DNA of 64,000 nt from Herminiimonas sp. (GCA_028292265.1 JAQGMR010000050.1:1-64000), one strand, 5' to 3'. Shown: positions 1-8,797, counted from the first letter of the stretch. Numbers and translations: made by a program. The notes: generated by a model from the letters alone, not told the origin.

Positions 1-1
1 C

Positions 2-289
2 ATGGGTGGCAACGTACTCCTCCTTGACGAACCCTCAAACGATCTCGACGTGGAAACCCTGCGCGCGCTGGAAGACGCGCTGCTCGAGTTCGCCGGCAGC
101 GTGCTGGTCATCTCGCATGATCGCTGGTTCCTGGACCGGATCGCGACCCACATCCTTTCCTTCGAAGGCAATTCGCAAGTCAGCTTTTTCGATGGGAATT
201 ACCAGGAATACGAAGCGGACAAGAAGAAGCGCCTCGGCGAGGAAGGCGCCAAGCCGAAGCGCATTCGCTACAAGCCGCTCGCAATCTAG
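2..289 (+). CDS. ettA: Energy-dependent translational throttle protein EttA (ABC-F ATPase), C-terminal part
   Basis: The gene is cut by the window edge and only the last ~95 residues are present. They hold the Walker B and D-loop of the second ABC domain ([11 protein letters not shown], near residue 6) and the H-switch ([11 protein letters not shown], near residue 36). The tail [14 protein letters not shown] followed by [11 protein letters not shown] is characteristic of EttA rather than Uup or other ABC-F proteins. EttA binds the ribosomal E site and gates the first peptide bond according to ADP/ATP ratio. There is no transmembrane part, as expected for ABC-F. Walker A and the signature motif lie upstream of the window. 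The first visible ATG is internal and is not the true start. Confidence 0.93.
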   Translation: MGGNVLLLDEPSNDLDVETLRALEDALLEFAGSVLVISHDRWFLDRIATHILSFEGNSQVSFFDGNYQEYEADKKKRLGEEGAKPKRIRYKPLAI

Positions 290-352
290 TCGCACTGGAG
301 AGCGCCCCCAGGACGGGCGCCGAAACAGGCCACCTCTTTGCGGAGTCAGACC

Positions 353-1147
353 ATGGGCAACGGACGACAAGCAGGGGGCGTAAAGCTTTTCGGTGCCGGG
401 CGGATCGTGGTCTGGCGTGGTGGCAGCATGTGGATCGGCCAACCCGAAGACGAGACCGATTTCCATGCCCATCACGCTATCCAGATAACGCTGGCGCTGT
501 CTGGTGGCACTGTGCGGTTTCGCCGACCCGGACAAGAATGGATCAGCTACAAGGCCGCGATCACTGCAGCCCATCAGTCGCACGCTTTTGAAGCACGCGG
601 CGAACTGGTCGCGCTGATCTTCGCCGAGCCGGAGTCGCGCGAAGGTCGGGTACTCCGGGAGCGCTATCCTGAAGGCATCCAGTCACTTGTCCAAGAAAGC
701 TTTGCACCGGAAGCTGCCGCGCTCATTACCGCCTGGCAGGACAGCGCTAGCGAGGAAGCGCTCGCTGCCGGGGCGCGCGCGATAACCGCGAGTCTTTCCG
801 GAAGCGAAGCCCCGCCTTCCACGCCACTCGACAAGCGGATCGCGCGCGCCATCGACGTTGTGCGCGAACGACTTGGCGAGACAATCACCATGGCCGAGGT
901 GGCCGAATCAGTCCATTTGTCGGCCGAGCGTTTCCGCCATCTTTTTTTGCAGGAAACCGGTATCCGTTTTCGACCCTACATACTGTGGCTGCGCCTGGAA
1001 ACCGCCATTGCCGCGCACGCCTCGGGCCAGAACCTGACTGAAGCTTCCCATGCGGGTGGCTTCGCGGACTCGGCCCATTTTTCCCGCACATTCAAACGCA
1101 TGTTCGGCGTGCCCGCTGTCGGCGTCCAGCGACAAGGCGTACGTTAG
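353..1147 (+). CDS. AraC-family transcriptional regulator with cupin-like N-terminus
   Basis: A 264-residue DNA-binding protein. The N-terminal ~120 residues look like a small cupin sensing fold (FHAHHAIQITLALSGG, then a second strand-rich half). The C-terminus (~160-260) holds the two AraC-type helix-turn-helix units: ITMAEVAESVHLSAERFRHLF and the second motif ending GFADSAHFSRTFKRMFG. The ATG at 353 has a GGAG about 7 bases upstream; an in-frame TTG at 338 is less likely. It lies 63 bases after the ettA end and 72 bases before a Cys-rich protein gene on the same strand. It could be a local regulator, but no operator is evident, so the target is unknown. Confidence 0.88.
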   Translation: MGNGRQAGGVKLFGAGRIVVWRGGSMWIGQPEDETDFHAHHAIQITLALSGGTVRFRRPGQEWISYKAAITAAHQSHAFEARGELVALIFAEPESREGRVLRERYPEGIQSLVQESFAPEAAALITAWQDSASEEALAAGARAITASLSGSEAPPSTPLDKRIARAIDVVRERLGETITMAEVAESVHLSAERFRHLFLQETGIRFRPYILWLRLETAIAAHASGQNLTEASHAGGFADSAHFSRTFKRMFGVPAVGVQRQGVR

Positions 1148-1219
1148 CCGTTTCGTTCAATCGGGTTTCGCGGCGGCCCCCTAGACTGGCTTCTCACTTC
1201 AACCGAAAGGAGTACCGCC

Positions 1220-1402
1220 ATGAACGCCAATAATCAATCCGAATGCAAATGCGTTGCCTGCCCAGGTGCCGCCTGCACCTGCGGCTGCCAGGTTGCGGGT
1301 CCGCAAGAGCAGGTCCAGCAGAAAGCCCAGGCCTGCGGACCGCAATGCCAGTGTGGCCCTGGATGCCAATGCGGTAGTGGGTGCAATTGCGGTAACAGCT
1401 AG
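1220..1402 (+). CDS. Small Cys-rich metallothionein-like protein
   Basis: A 60-residue protein with 13 cysteines, no histidine and no aromatic residue. An N-terminal cluster (CKCVAC, then CTCGC) and a C-terminal cluster of CQCGPGC-type repeats ending GCNCGNS are joined by a Gln-rich linker. Spaced C-x-C pairs are the mark of metallothioneins, which bind Zn, Cd or Cu through thiolates in the cytoplasm. The layout only loosely recalls the SmtA/BmtA type, which also ends in a GCNC-like motif but carries His ligands. An AAAGGAG ribosome binding site sits 8 bases before ATG, and a strong hairpin follows at 1493. Metal choice cannot be read from sequence. Confidence 0.8.
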   Translation: MNANNQSECKCVACPGAACTCGCQVAGPQEQVQQKAQACGPQCQCGPGCQCGSGCNCGNS

Positions 1403-1807
1403 AGCTTTACGCGCGGCCCGCGGCCGCAACATATTGCGTCGGAATGCGGCCGGCACGTGAGGCCCTCCCGAGGCAACTGATGCTGATCTGACAGCGGCCG
1501 TGCTAAAGCGGCCGCTCTTTTGCGTTTCAACAGGTAGCGCGCTCCGGTCTGCTCGACTTGAGATTAAAAAGCGCGCTCAATGATGCTCTGCGCCGGGCCA
1601 CGCGCGGCTGGAAAAAATGACACGCCTCGTTGCAGAATCACCCTCTGCGTAGAAAAGGCATAGGAAAGTCGCGTTAGCCGCCAGTATAATTGCTGCCGAA
1701 TAATGTTCTCGCTGCAGCCGGAAGCTGAGGATCGGACCTCAGTGGACAGGCAACGACGCCTTACCAATTGGCAATTTGTCGACTGATATCTATCCGCAGG
1801 AGGCGTC
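1403..1807. other. Intergenic region between metallothionein-like gene and TonB receptor
   Basis: It contains one clear hairpin terminator (1493-1520) and no credible gene. A TATAAT hexamer at 1685-1690 could be a -10 element for the receptor gene, but no matching -35 lies 16-18 bases upstream. An AGGAGGCG ribosome binding site precedes the receptor ATG at 1808. Confidence 0.5.
1493..1520 (+). terminator. Hairpin terminator after metallothionein-like gene
   Basis: A perfect 8-bp stem AGCGGCCG / CGGCCGCT (1493-1500 and 1509-1516) has an 8-base loop and is followed by CTTTTG. The short T-tract fits a moderately strong intrinsic terminator. Confidence 0.65.
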
Positions 1808-3790
1808 ATGGCAACAACAACCGATTCAACAAGTATCGTGCACGCTGAGCCGCGTGAATGCGCGGCGCGTCATGGCAGCCGACTCGACTTATCGGCCGCC
1901 GCATTTGCCGCCTTCGCGCTCTGCCTGTCGATTTCCGCCGGAGCGGCCGCGGCCAACAGTCCGGTCCATGATTTCGCCGACATGTCGCTGGAAGACCTTG
2001 CCAATATTCAGGTCACCTCGGTATCACGCAAGTCCGAGTCGCTTGCCGACGCGCCCGCTTCCATTTTCGTCATCACAAACGACGATATTCATCGTTCTGC
2101 CGCCACCACGCTGCCGGAAGCGTTGCGCCTGGCACCGAATCTCCAGATCGCCCGGGTCGACGCCCGCAATTACGCCATCAGCGCGCGCGGCTTCAATGGG
2201 GTATTCGCCAACAAGATGCTGGTCCTGATTGACGGTCGCACAGTGTATTCGCCCCTTTTCTCTGGAACATTCTGGGACGCCCAGGACGTGATGCTGGAAG
2301 ATGTTGACCGAATCGAAGTCATTAGCGGGCCCGGCGCCACAGTATGGGGCGCCAATGCAGTCAACGGCGTGATCAACGTTATTACCAAATCAGCCGCCGA
2401 CACGCACGGCACCCTGCTTTCCGCCGGGGCCGGATCGCATGAAAAAAATGGCGCCGTGCGCTATGGCGGCGAACTCGGCAATGGGGGGCATTACCGCGTT
2501 TACGGAAAGTACAGCGACAACGACGACACCCACAACGCAAAAGGGTCCGAACTTGCCGATGGCTGGCGGCGCGAGCAGGCAGGCTTTCGCGCCGACTGGG
2601 GCGGCCGTGCCAGCAATGGCACCTTGCAGGGCGACGCGTACAGCGGGCGCTTACATCAGTTCGGCACCCGCGACATCAATATTTCTGGAGCCAATATCGT
2701 TGGACGCATCAGCCGCCAGCTTTCCGACGATTCCTCGCTGCGCCTGAACGCCTATCTTGACCACACGCTGCGCGACCAGCCAAACGCCTATGTGGACCGG
2801 CTGACGACAGCCGACTTTGAAGGACAGCACACCTTGCGCTTCGGGCAGCGCAACACCATCACTTGGGGTGGTGGTTACCGCGCCATGTTTGACCGCATCG
2901 AGAATGGTCCCAACTTTTCCTTCCTGCCGACCTCGTTTGATTCCCATACCGGCAACCTTTTTGTGCAGGATGAGATCGAGCTTTCCAAAACGCTCCATTT
3001 GACCTTGGGTGAAAAACTCGAGCACAACAGCTACACCGGCAGGGAATCGCTGCCGAGCGCGCGACTGGCATGGAAGTTCGCGCCCAACCAATTGCTGTGG
3101 GGCGCGGTGTCGCGGGCGGTTCGCGCACCTTCCCGGATCGACCGGGATTTCTTTGCACCCGCGAACGGGGCGCTGTTCAATGGCGGCCCGCAATTCCAGT
3201 CGGAAGTCGCGCGGGTTGCAGAACTCGGCTATCGCGGTCAACTGTCCTCAACGGTGTCGTTCGCGGCGACGGCGAACTATAGTCAATTCGATCGATTGCG
3301 AACCCTGGAGCCAACCACTGGCGCGCCGTTCCCTGTCGCTTTTCGCAACGGGTCGCAAGGCAACAGTCGCGGCCTTGAAATGACGGGTGCATGGCAAGTC
3401 ATGCCCGCATGGCGCCTGAGCGCCGGCCTTGTGGCCCAGCGCATCAACACGAGCGTCAATCCCGGCGTAATCGACGTGCTGCCCACGGTTGGGGCGGCCT
3501 TTGCAAACACCGGGGCGGACCCGAGTTCTTATTGGACGATGCGTTCAACCTGGGATGTCGCCTCGAACCAGGAGCTTGACGTGTCGCTTCGCCATGTGGG
3601 CAGCCTGCCTACCGGCACGCCAGCCTATACATCAATGGACTTCCGCTACGGCTGGAAAGTACGTAAAGATCTTGAAATATCCTTGATCGGGCAGAATCTG
3701 CTCTCGTCATCCCACGTGGAATTTGGAACGGATGCGGCGGGTAGCCGGGTCGAGCGCGGCGCTTTTGTGAAACTGGTATGGCGGCTGTGA
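1808..3790 (+). CDS. TonB-dependent outer-membrane receptor
   Basis: A 660-residue protein with an export signal ending near residue 50 (AGAAAANSP). A plug domain follows at about 75-190 (APASIFVITNDDIHRS, ISARGFNGVFANKMLVLIDGR, IEVISGPGATVWGANAVNGVINVITK). The rest is a beta-barrel of alternating strands ending in a terminal aromatic-rich strand (VKLVWRL). Such receptors import siderophores, cobalamin, sugars or other scarce ligands using TonB energy. An AGGAGG lies just before the ATG. It is followed at 38 bases by a YfiR-family gene and then by a sensor kinase, so ligand uptake and sensing appear coupled. There is no N-terminal signalling domain of the FecA type. The ligand is unknown. Confidence 0.93.
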   Translation: MATTTDSTSIVHAEPRECAARHGSRLDLSAAAFAAFALCLSISAGAAAANSPVHDFADMSLEDLANIQVTSVSRKSESLADAPASIFVITNDDIHRSAATTLPEALRLAPNLQIARVDARNYAISARGFNGVFANKMLVLIDGRTVYSPLFSGTFWDAQDVMLEDVDRIEVISGPGATVWGANAVNGVINVITKSAADTHGTLLSAGAGSHEKNGAVRYGGELGNGGHYRVYGKYSDNDDTHNAKGSELADGWRREQAGFRADWGGRASNGTLQGDAYSGRLHQFGTRDINISGANIVGRISRQLSDDSSLRLNAYLDHTLRDQPNAYVDRLTTADFEGQHTLRFGQRNTITWGGGYRAMFDRIENGPNFSFLPTSFDSHTGNLFVQDEIELSKTLHLTLGEKLEHNSYTGRESLPSARLAWKFAPNQLLWGAVSRAVRAPSRIDRDFFAPANGALFNGGPQFQSEVARVAELGYRGQLSSTVSFAATANYSQFDRLRTLEPTTGAPFPVAFRNGSQGNSRGLEMTGAWQVMPAWRLSAGLVAQRINTSVNPGVIDVLPTVGAAFANTGADPSSYWTMRSTWDVASNQELDVSLRHVGSLPTGTPAYTSMDFRYGWKVRKDLEISLIGQNLLSSSHVEFGTDAAGSRVERGAFVKLVWRL

Positions 3791-3828
3791 CACATCGCCA
3801 TAAAGCCCGGGCAGCAGGCTAACTTCTC

Positions 3829-4440
3829 ATGAGCATGCACCACACCTTGGGCCGATCGTGTTTGGCCGACGGGATGCGCCGCGCTCTGGCCGGCCTCGTG
3901 CTGGGTGCCGCGTTTTTGCTCTGTATGTCGGCACAACGCTGCCATGCGGCAGGAGTCGATACCGACTCTGCAACGGTGGAACGCTCCATCAAGGCGGCCT
4001 ACCTCTACAAGTTCCTGAGCTATGTGGAGTGGCCGCCTTCCTCCCTCGCACCGGCGCCCGCCCCCTACGTCATTGCGGTGGTGGGCGATGATGAGGTTTT
4101 GTCTGAACTTACGGCCCTGACGAGAGGCCGCACCAGCAGTAACCGGCAGGTCACCGTCAAGCGACTGAACTTCGGTGATCCGGTCACCGGAGTGCACTTG
4201 CTTTTTGTTGGGCAGCAAGAGACGGCGCGACAGGGCCAATGGCTCCGACAGGCGGCGCTGCGCCCGGTACTTACAGTTACGGACAGTGACGCCGGTCTCA
4301 GCCAGGGCGGCGTCATCAATTTCCGGCAGATCGACGGCCATATCCGCTTCGAAGTCTCTCTGGCCGCTGCCGAACGCAATGAACTTAAGCTGAGTTCGCG
4401 CATGCTTGCAGTCGCGCTAAACGTACGGCAGGCCAACTAA
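3829..4440 (+). CDS. YfiR-family (DUF4154) periplasmic protein
   Basis: A 203-residue exported protein. The signal peptide has a hydrophobic core LAGLVLGAAFLLCM and cleavage near QRCHAAG. The mature part opens with the family signature IKAAYLYKFLSYVEWP, followed by YVIAVVGDDEVLSEL and, near the C-terminus, GGVINFRQIDGHIRFEVSL and ELKLSSRMLAVA. In Pseudomonas, YfiR is the periplasmic repressor that binds the CHASE8 sensor of the diguanylate cyclase YfiN. Here the next gene, 12 bases on, encodes a histidine kinase with a similar periplasmic sensor, so this protein is probably its ligand-responsive partner (inference). An in-frame ATG at 3874 is an alternative start. Confidence 0.88.
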   Translation: MSMHHTLGRSCLADGMRRALAGLVLGAAFLLCMSAQRCHAAGVDTDSATVERSIKAAYLYKFLSYVEWPPSSLAPAPAPYVIAVVGDDEVLSELTALTRGRTSSNRQVTVKRLNFGDPVTGVHLLFVGQQETARQGQWLRQAALRPVLTVTDSDAGLSQGGVINFRQIDGHIRFEVSLAAAERNELKLSSRMLAVALNVRQAN

Positions 4441-4452
4441 GGCGGTAGAAAA

Positions 4453-6873
4453 ATGTTCACCACACCATCTGTGCAGCGCTCGATCTCACGCAAGTTCATG
4501 CTTGCCGTTCTGGCGACGACTTGCACAGCGCTACTCGTCGCCAGCGCCGCAATACTGTATCTGGACGTGCAAAATTTTCGCACTGCCTGGGTCAATGACC
4601 TCACGACGCAGTCCGAAATTCTCGCCCGCGTCAGCATCCCGGCGGTCGAGTTCAATGATCCCAAGGTCGCGCAAGAAAACCTGGAACAGTTAAAGGCGCG
4701 CCCTGGGATTTACGGAGCGGCGATCTATGGGAAGAACGGCGCCCTGTTCGCAAAGTACACGGCCGAGAAGGCGGACGCCGTTACCATACCACCAACGCCC
4801 GGGCCGGAAGGCTACACAATCAAAGGAGGGCAAATAACGGTTTTCAAGAGTCTTTCCAAGAACGGCGAAAATGTGGGCACCGTCTACCTGCAGGCGTTTT
4901 ACCCACTGGCGGAGCGGGTCAAGCGGTATAGCTTCATCCTTCTCGCGGTGATGGCTGGCAGTTTGATCATCGCGGGGCTGGTTTCTTACTGGCTTCAAGC
5001 GGCGGTAACCAAGCCGGTCCTGGCCCTTACCAGCGCGGTGCATCAAGTCGTACGCAAACGTGACTTCTCCATGCGGGTCAAGAAGTCAACGAATGACGAG
5101 GTCGGCGTGCTCGTCGATGCCTTCAACGACATGCTGACAGAAGTGGGGAACCGGTCCGAAGCGCTGGAGAAATCGAGCCTCGAGATTCAACGTGAGATGA
5201 AGGAGCGCATAGTCGCCCAGGATGCGCTGCGCGACCTCAACAGCACGCTTGAGCAGCGCATCGCCTTGCGGACAAGTGAACTTGAGCGCGCCCATGAGCA
5301 ATTGCGGCAATCGCAGAAGCTCGAAGCGATCGGGCAACTCACCGGCGGCGTGGCGCATGACTTCAACAATGTATTGCAGGTTATCGCTGGGAATCTGCAA
5401 CTGCTGCAGATGAGCGTTGCCGGCAATCCCGAAGCACAAAGACGTCTGGAAACCGCTGCCTTCGCCGCGGACCGGGGCGCGAAACTTTCTTCGCAGCTGT
5501 TGTCGTTTGCCCGTCGCCAGCCGCTGCAACCGCTACCCACCAATCTGGGTCGTGTTTTGCGAACAATGGACGATCTGCTACGACGTGCGCTCGGGGAATC
5601 CATCTATATTGAGACTGTCGTCAGTGGGGGGCTATGGAATACCCTTGTTGATCCAAACCAGCTCGAGAACGTCGTTCTCAACCTTGCGATCAACGCGCGG
5701 GACGCGATGAAGAACGGGGGAAGGCTGACGCTCGAGCTCGGCAACGCGATGCTCGACGAGCATTACGTTTCAGCGGAGCCGGATCTACCAGCGGGACAGT
5801 ACGTGCAACTATCTGTTTCTGATACCGGCGGCGGCATGACCCCGGAGGTCCTGCAACGCGCTTTCGAACCGTTCTTCACGACAAAGCGCGACGGCGAAGG
5901 CACCGGCCTCGGCCTGAGCATGGTCTACGGTTTCGTCAAGCAGAGTCACGGTCACATCCGCATCTACAGTGAAGTCGGAAGTGGTACCACCGTCAGGATC
6001 TATTTGCCGCGCTCTCTGCAAGACGAGATCCAGATTTCGGAGTCATTGTCTACACCACCCGTCGGCGGCGTCGAGACAATTCTTGTGGTGGAGGACGATC
6101 TTGCAGTGCAGGCTACAGTCGTCGACATGCTGGCCGGCCTCGGCTACCGGGTATTGAAAGCGAACGATGGCGAAAGCGCCCTGAATGTACTGCGAAGCGG
6201 AATACAAATCGACCTGCTCTTTACCGACGTGGTGATGCCCGGCTCGGTCCGCAGTCCGGACCTGGCCAGGGAGGCGAAAGCGTTGTTTCCCGATATCGCG
6301 GTCCTGTTTACCTCGGGTTATACGCAGAACGCAATCGTCCATGGCGGACGTCTCGACCCTGGCGTTGAGCTGCTAAGCAAACCTTATCGCCGGGATGACC
6401 TCGCGCGCAAAATCCGCAGTCAGTTAGGAAAGCGCCCGGCCGCTGAGACCGCGAATTCTGCTGCTTCCGGGTCTGCAGCGGCTGCGACGGTTAAGCCCGA
6501 CGCGCCGTTGCGGATTCTGGTCGTTGAAGACAATCAGGACGCGCAAGTGATGACATGCGAGTTGCTCATGATGTTGGGGCACCTGCCTTCCGGCGTCGCG
6601 TCCGCCGAAGCGGCGATTGAAGCGCTGGCCGCCGGAGATTATGAAGTCTTGCTGACCGACGTAAGCCTGCCTGGGATGTCGGGCGTGGCCCTGGCGCGAT
6701 CGGTCCTGCAGCGCACGCCCGGCATGAAGATTATTTTTGCTTCCGGCTTCGGTCGGATAACGTCGGACGACTTTGAGTTTGAGTCGACATCACTGCCCAA
6801 ACCGTACGCTCTCCAGGACCTTCGAAAAGCCCTGGCTTCCGTGTCGCGAAAAACCGACCCGGCGCTGGATTGA
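4453..6873 (+). CDS. Hybrid sensor histidine kinase, CHASE8-like sensor, HAMP, HisKA, HATPase, two receiver domains
   Basis: 806 residues. A first membrane helix (~13-36), a periplasmic segment of ~120 residues resembling CHASE8 (IPAVEFNDPKVAQENLEQL) and a second helix (~158-180) are followed by HAMP and a coiled coil. The HisKA H-box is GGVAHDFNN with His302. The ATPase has N, G1 and G2 boxes NLAINARDAM, DTGGGM and GTGLGLSMVYG. Two receivers follow, with phospho-acceptors Asp592 (FTDVVMPG) and Asp736 (LTDVSLPGMSG). All catalytic boxes look intact. There is no DNA-binding or GGDEF output, so phosphate must pass to an unlinked partner. It is the last gene of the TonB receptor-YfiR operon. Confidence 0.93.
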   Translation: MFTTPSVQRSISRKFMLAVLATTCTALLVASAAILYLDVQNFRTAWVNDLTTQSEILARVSIPAVEFNDPKVAQENLEQLKARPGIYGAAIYGKNGALFAKYTAEKADAVTIPPTPGPEGYTIKGGQITVFKSLSKNGENVGTVYLQAFYPLAERVKRYSFILLAVMAGSLIIAGLVSYWLQAAVTKPVLALTSAVHQVVRKRDFSMRVKKSTNDEVGVLVDAFNDMLTEVGNRSEALEKSSLEIQREMKERIVAQDALRDLNSTLEQRIALRTSELERAHEQLRQSQKLEAIGQLTGGVAHDFNNVLQVIAGNLQLLQMSVAGNPEAQRRLETAAFAADRGAKLSSQLLSFARRQPLQPLPTNLGRVLRTMDDLLRRALGESIYIETVVSGGLWNTLVDPNQLENVVLNLAINARDAMKNGGRLTLELGNAMLDEHYVSAEPDLPAGQYVQLSVSDTGGGMTPEVLQRAFEPFFTTKRDGEGTGLGLSMVYGFVKQSHGHIRIYSEVGSGTTVRIYLPRSLQDEIQISESLSTPPVGGVETILVVEDDLAVQATVVDMLAGLGYRVLKANDGESALNVLRSGIQIDLLFTDVVMPGSVRSPDLAREAKALFPDIAVLFTSGYTQNAIVHGGRLDPGVELLSKPYRRDDLARKIRSQLGKRPAAETANSAASGSAAAATVKPDAPLRILVVEDNQDAQVMTCELLMMLGHLPSGVASAEAAIEALAAGDYEVLLTDVSLPGMSGVALARSVLQRTPGMKIIFASGFGRITSDDFEFESTSLPKPYALQDLRKALASVSRKTDPALD

Positions 6874-7172
6874 ATCGTGGCATGGAAGTCCACCGCCACA
6901 CCGTACCCATGCGCTGCTTATTTTGTGTTGTCAGCAGTATGTCAGCTTCTTGCAAACTGCCTGACAGCTTTGCCGCCCACAATCGGGAGTGCCGAGTCAG
7001 GAATCAATTCTGCCGCACATCTCCCTGTCGGAAGAAACCAACGGAGATGGCGACACTACCGTGAATGTCTCCACCGTGCCAGAATGGACGGCTTATACCC
7101 GCAGCCGATGCGGGTTTTTTTTCGCCCTGAACGATCAAACAGGCGAATCATTCGAGACTAGCAAAAACAACC
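6874..7172. other. Intergenic region after hybrid kinase
   Basis: About 300 bases with no credible gene. The only structure I see is the intrinsic terminator at 7098-7122, which would end the receptor-YfiR-kinase transcript. The next gene starts at 7173 without an obvious ribosome binding site. Confidence 0.5.
7098..7122 (+). terminator. Intrinsic terminator
   Basis: A 6-bp GC stem CCCGCA / TGCGGG with a 5-base loop is followed directly by eight T residues. It is the clearest rho-independent terminator on the plus strand in the first 10 kb and closes the TonB receptor-YfiR-kinase operon. Confidence 0.85.
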
Positions 7173-8330
7173 ATGAAGATGATGCCGACTCTCGCCAGCC
7201 TGGACTCCGCGGCGAACTGGCGCAAAGCGCCTGCCGCTATTGGCACGCCCATCGCCGCCATTGACACGCCGGCCTTGCTGGTGGACCTCGACGCGCTGGA
7301 AGCTAACCTGGCAAACGTCCATGATCTGATCCATGCGGCTGGCATTGCGGTGCGTCCGCATGCCAAGGCGCACAAGTCGGTCGACCTGGCTCGCCGGCAG
7401 ATTGCGGCCGGCGCCATCGGCATCTGCTGCCAGAAAGCCAGTGAAGCGGAAGTTTTCGTACGGGCCGGCTTTCGCGACGTACTCATTACAAACCAGGTTA
7501 TTGGCCAGCAGAAGTGCGAGCGGGTCGCGCGGCTTGCGACCCAGGCTCGTATCGGACTCTGCGTTGACCATCCAGAGCAAGTGCGCCAGATTGGCGAGGC
7601 GACCCGTGCTGCAGGGTCCCTGGTCGAATTGCTTGTTGAGGTCGATATCGGGCATGGCCGCTGCGGCGTTGCAGATGCGGCCGAAGCGCTGGCTTTGGCG
7701 CACGCTATAAAGTCATACGATGGCAACCTGTTGTTCGGCGGGATTCATGCCTTTCGCGGTTCGGCGCAGCACATGCGCGGCCCCGGAGAGCGAGCCCAAG
7801 CGGTCCACGCCGCCGTGCTGAAGCTGACCGGGATTGTGGAGGTGCTTAAAGGTGAAGGGTTTTCGTGCTCAACCATTACCGGTGGCGGCACGGGCACGTA
7901 TGCCCTCGAAGCCGGTTCGCATCTCTATACTGAAGTGCAGCCCGGTTCATACGTGCTGATGGACACCGACTATGCAGCCAACCGGTTAGCCGCCGACATG
8001 CCACCACTTCGCCATGCGCTGCAGGCCTTGTGCAGCGTGATCAGCGTGCACTCCGGTCACGCGGTGCTGGACGGCGGGCTAAAGGCTTTCGCGGTCGACC
8101 AGGGCCTGCCACAGATTTTGCATGCGGGCTGGAAGGTCAATACGATTTCGGATGAACACTGCGTGGTGCTGCGAGAAGCCGGCGCACTGCCACTCGAGGT
8201 CGGCGACAAGGTGCGCCTGCTGCCGAGCCACTGCGATCCTACGGTCAACCTCCACGACTGGCTCATCGCTGTGCGCGGCGGTGTGGTGGAAGAAATCTGG
8301 CCCGTCAGTGCGCGCGGTGCGGTGTTCTAG
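7173..8330 (+). CDS. DSD1-family PLP enzyme (D-threonine / 3-hydroxy-D-aspartate aldolase-like)
   Basis: A 385-residue fold-type III PLP enzyme of the alanine-racemase-like D-threonine aldolase/DSD1 family. The PLP lysine is Lys65 in RPHAKAHKS. The C-terminal metal site is HCDPTVNLHDW, with His353 and an adjacent Asp355. The N-terminus has the family phrase IDTPALLVDLDALE, and an internal phosphate-binding loop TGGGTGTY is present. Members cleave D-3-hydroxy amino acids or deaminate D-serine using a divalent metal. I cannot decide between aldolase and dehydratase from sequence. It stands alone on the plus strand; its stop codon lies inside a palindrome shared with the convergent small gene. 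Confidence 0.85.
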   Translation: MKMMPTLASLDSAANWRKAPAAIGTPIAAIDTPALLVDLDALEANLANVHDLIHAAGIAVRPHAKAHKSVDLARRQIAAGAIGICCQKASEAEVFVRAGFRDVLITNQVIGQQKCERVARLATQARIGLCVDHPEQVRQIGEATRAAGSLVELLVEVDIGHGRCGVADAAEALALAHAIKSYDGNLLFGGIHAFRGSAQHMRGPGERAQAVHAAVLKLTGIVEVLKGEGFSCSTITGGGTGTYALEAGSHLYTEVQPGSYVLMDTDYAANRLAADMPPLRHALQALCSVISVHSGHAVLDGGLKAFAVDQGLPQILHAGWKVNTISDEHCVVLREAGALPLEVGDKVRLLPSHCDPTVNLHDWLIAVRGGVVEEIWPVSARGAVF

Positions 8331-8363
8331 GATCCTGCGGCCTTGTTCCGCCAAGGATCCTAG
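8327..8363. terminator. Palindromic hairpin holding both convergent stop codons
   Basis: Perfect 10-base arms CTAGGATCCT (8327-8336) and AGGATCCTAG (8354-8363) enclose an inner stem GCGG/CCGC. The plus-strand stop (8328-8330) and the minus-strand stop (8360-8362) both lie in the arms. No T-tract follows on either side, so it may act as a bidirectional 3'-end structure rather than a classic terminator. Confidence 0.55.
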
Positions 8364-8575
8364 CGGACAGGTGCGACTGTGCCGCCAGCGGTGACAACAT
8401 TCGGGGACCTCGCTGCGTTGTCGGCCTGCACTCGGACATGGGTGTTTTCCGACGGCTTCTCTTTTGCTTTGGTGTCGCTGGCCTCTGGAGGCGGCACCCA
8501 TAGCAGCGCTACAACGAAAGCAAATGACACCAGCACCAGCACCCGGATCGGGTGTTTTTCAATCAGGTCTTCCAT
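8360..8575 (-). CDS. Small single-span membrane protein, hypothetical
   Basis: A 71-residue protein. A short N-terminal cytoplasmic stretch (MEDLIEKHPIR) precedes one hydrophobic helix (VLVLVSFAFVVALLWV), then a polar, Lys/Asn/Ala-rich tail of ~45 residues. The start at 8575 is chosen because a GGAG lies about 8 bases upstream; the longer frame to 8674 has no such site and an uncharacteristic sequence. It is convergent with the DSD1-type gene, and its stop codon is embedded in the shared palindrome. I do not recognise a family. The single span and low-complexity tail suggest a small envelope protein. Confidence 0.6.
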   Translation of the reverse strand: MEDLIEKHPIRVLVLVSFAFVVALLWVPPPEASDTKAKEKPSENTHVRVQADNAARSPNVVTAGGTVAPVR

Positions 8576-8797
8576 ATCAAATCTCCACGTTGCAAACTGC
8601 TTGTTACGTACTGCCTTCAAGTGCGCCGCTCCACGCACGACATCTGAACTGGCCGCAACACCCGCACGACTCAACCAACCGGAACACGGGCCTGACGACG
8701 CGTGAACCCGGTGTTGTCCGGCCGTGCTGTCCGCTCCGCATTGAACATTCCATTTCTGTGGCCGGCACAGTGTCCATCGTATGCGTGGTGCGCATGC

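Noticed and set aside
1685-1690. TATAAT as a promoter for the TonB receptor.
   Set aside because: No -35 at proper spacing. It could be chance, so it is mentioned only in the intergenic note.
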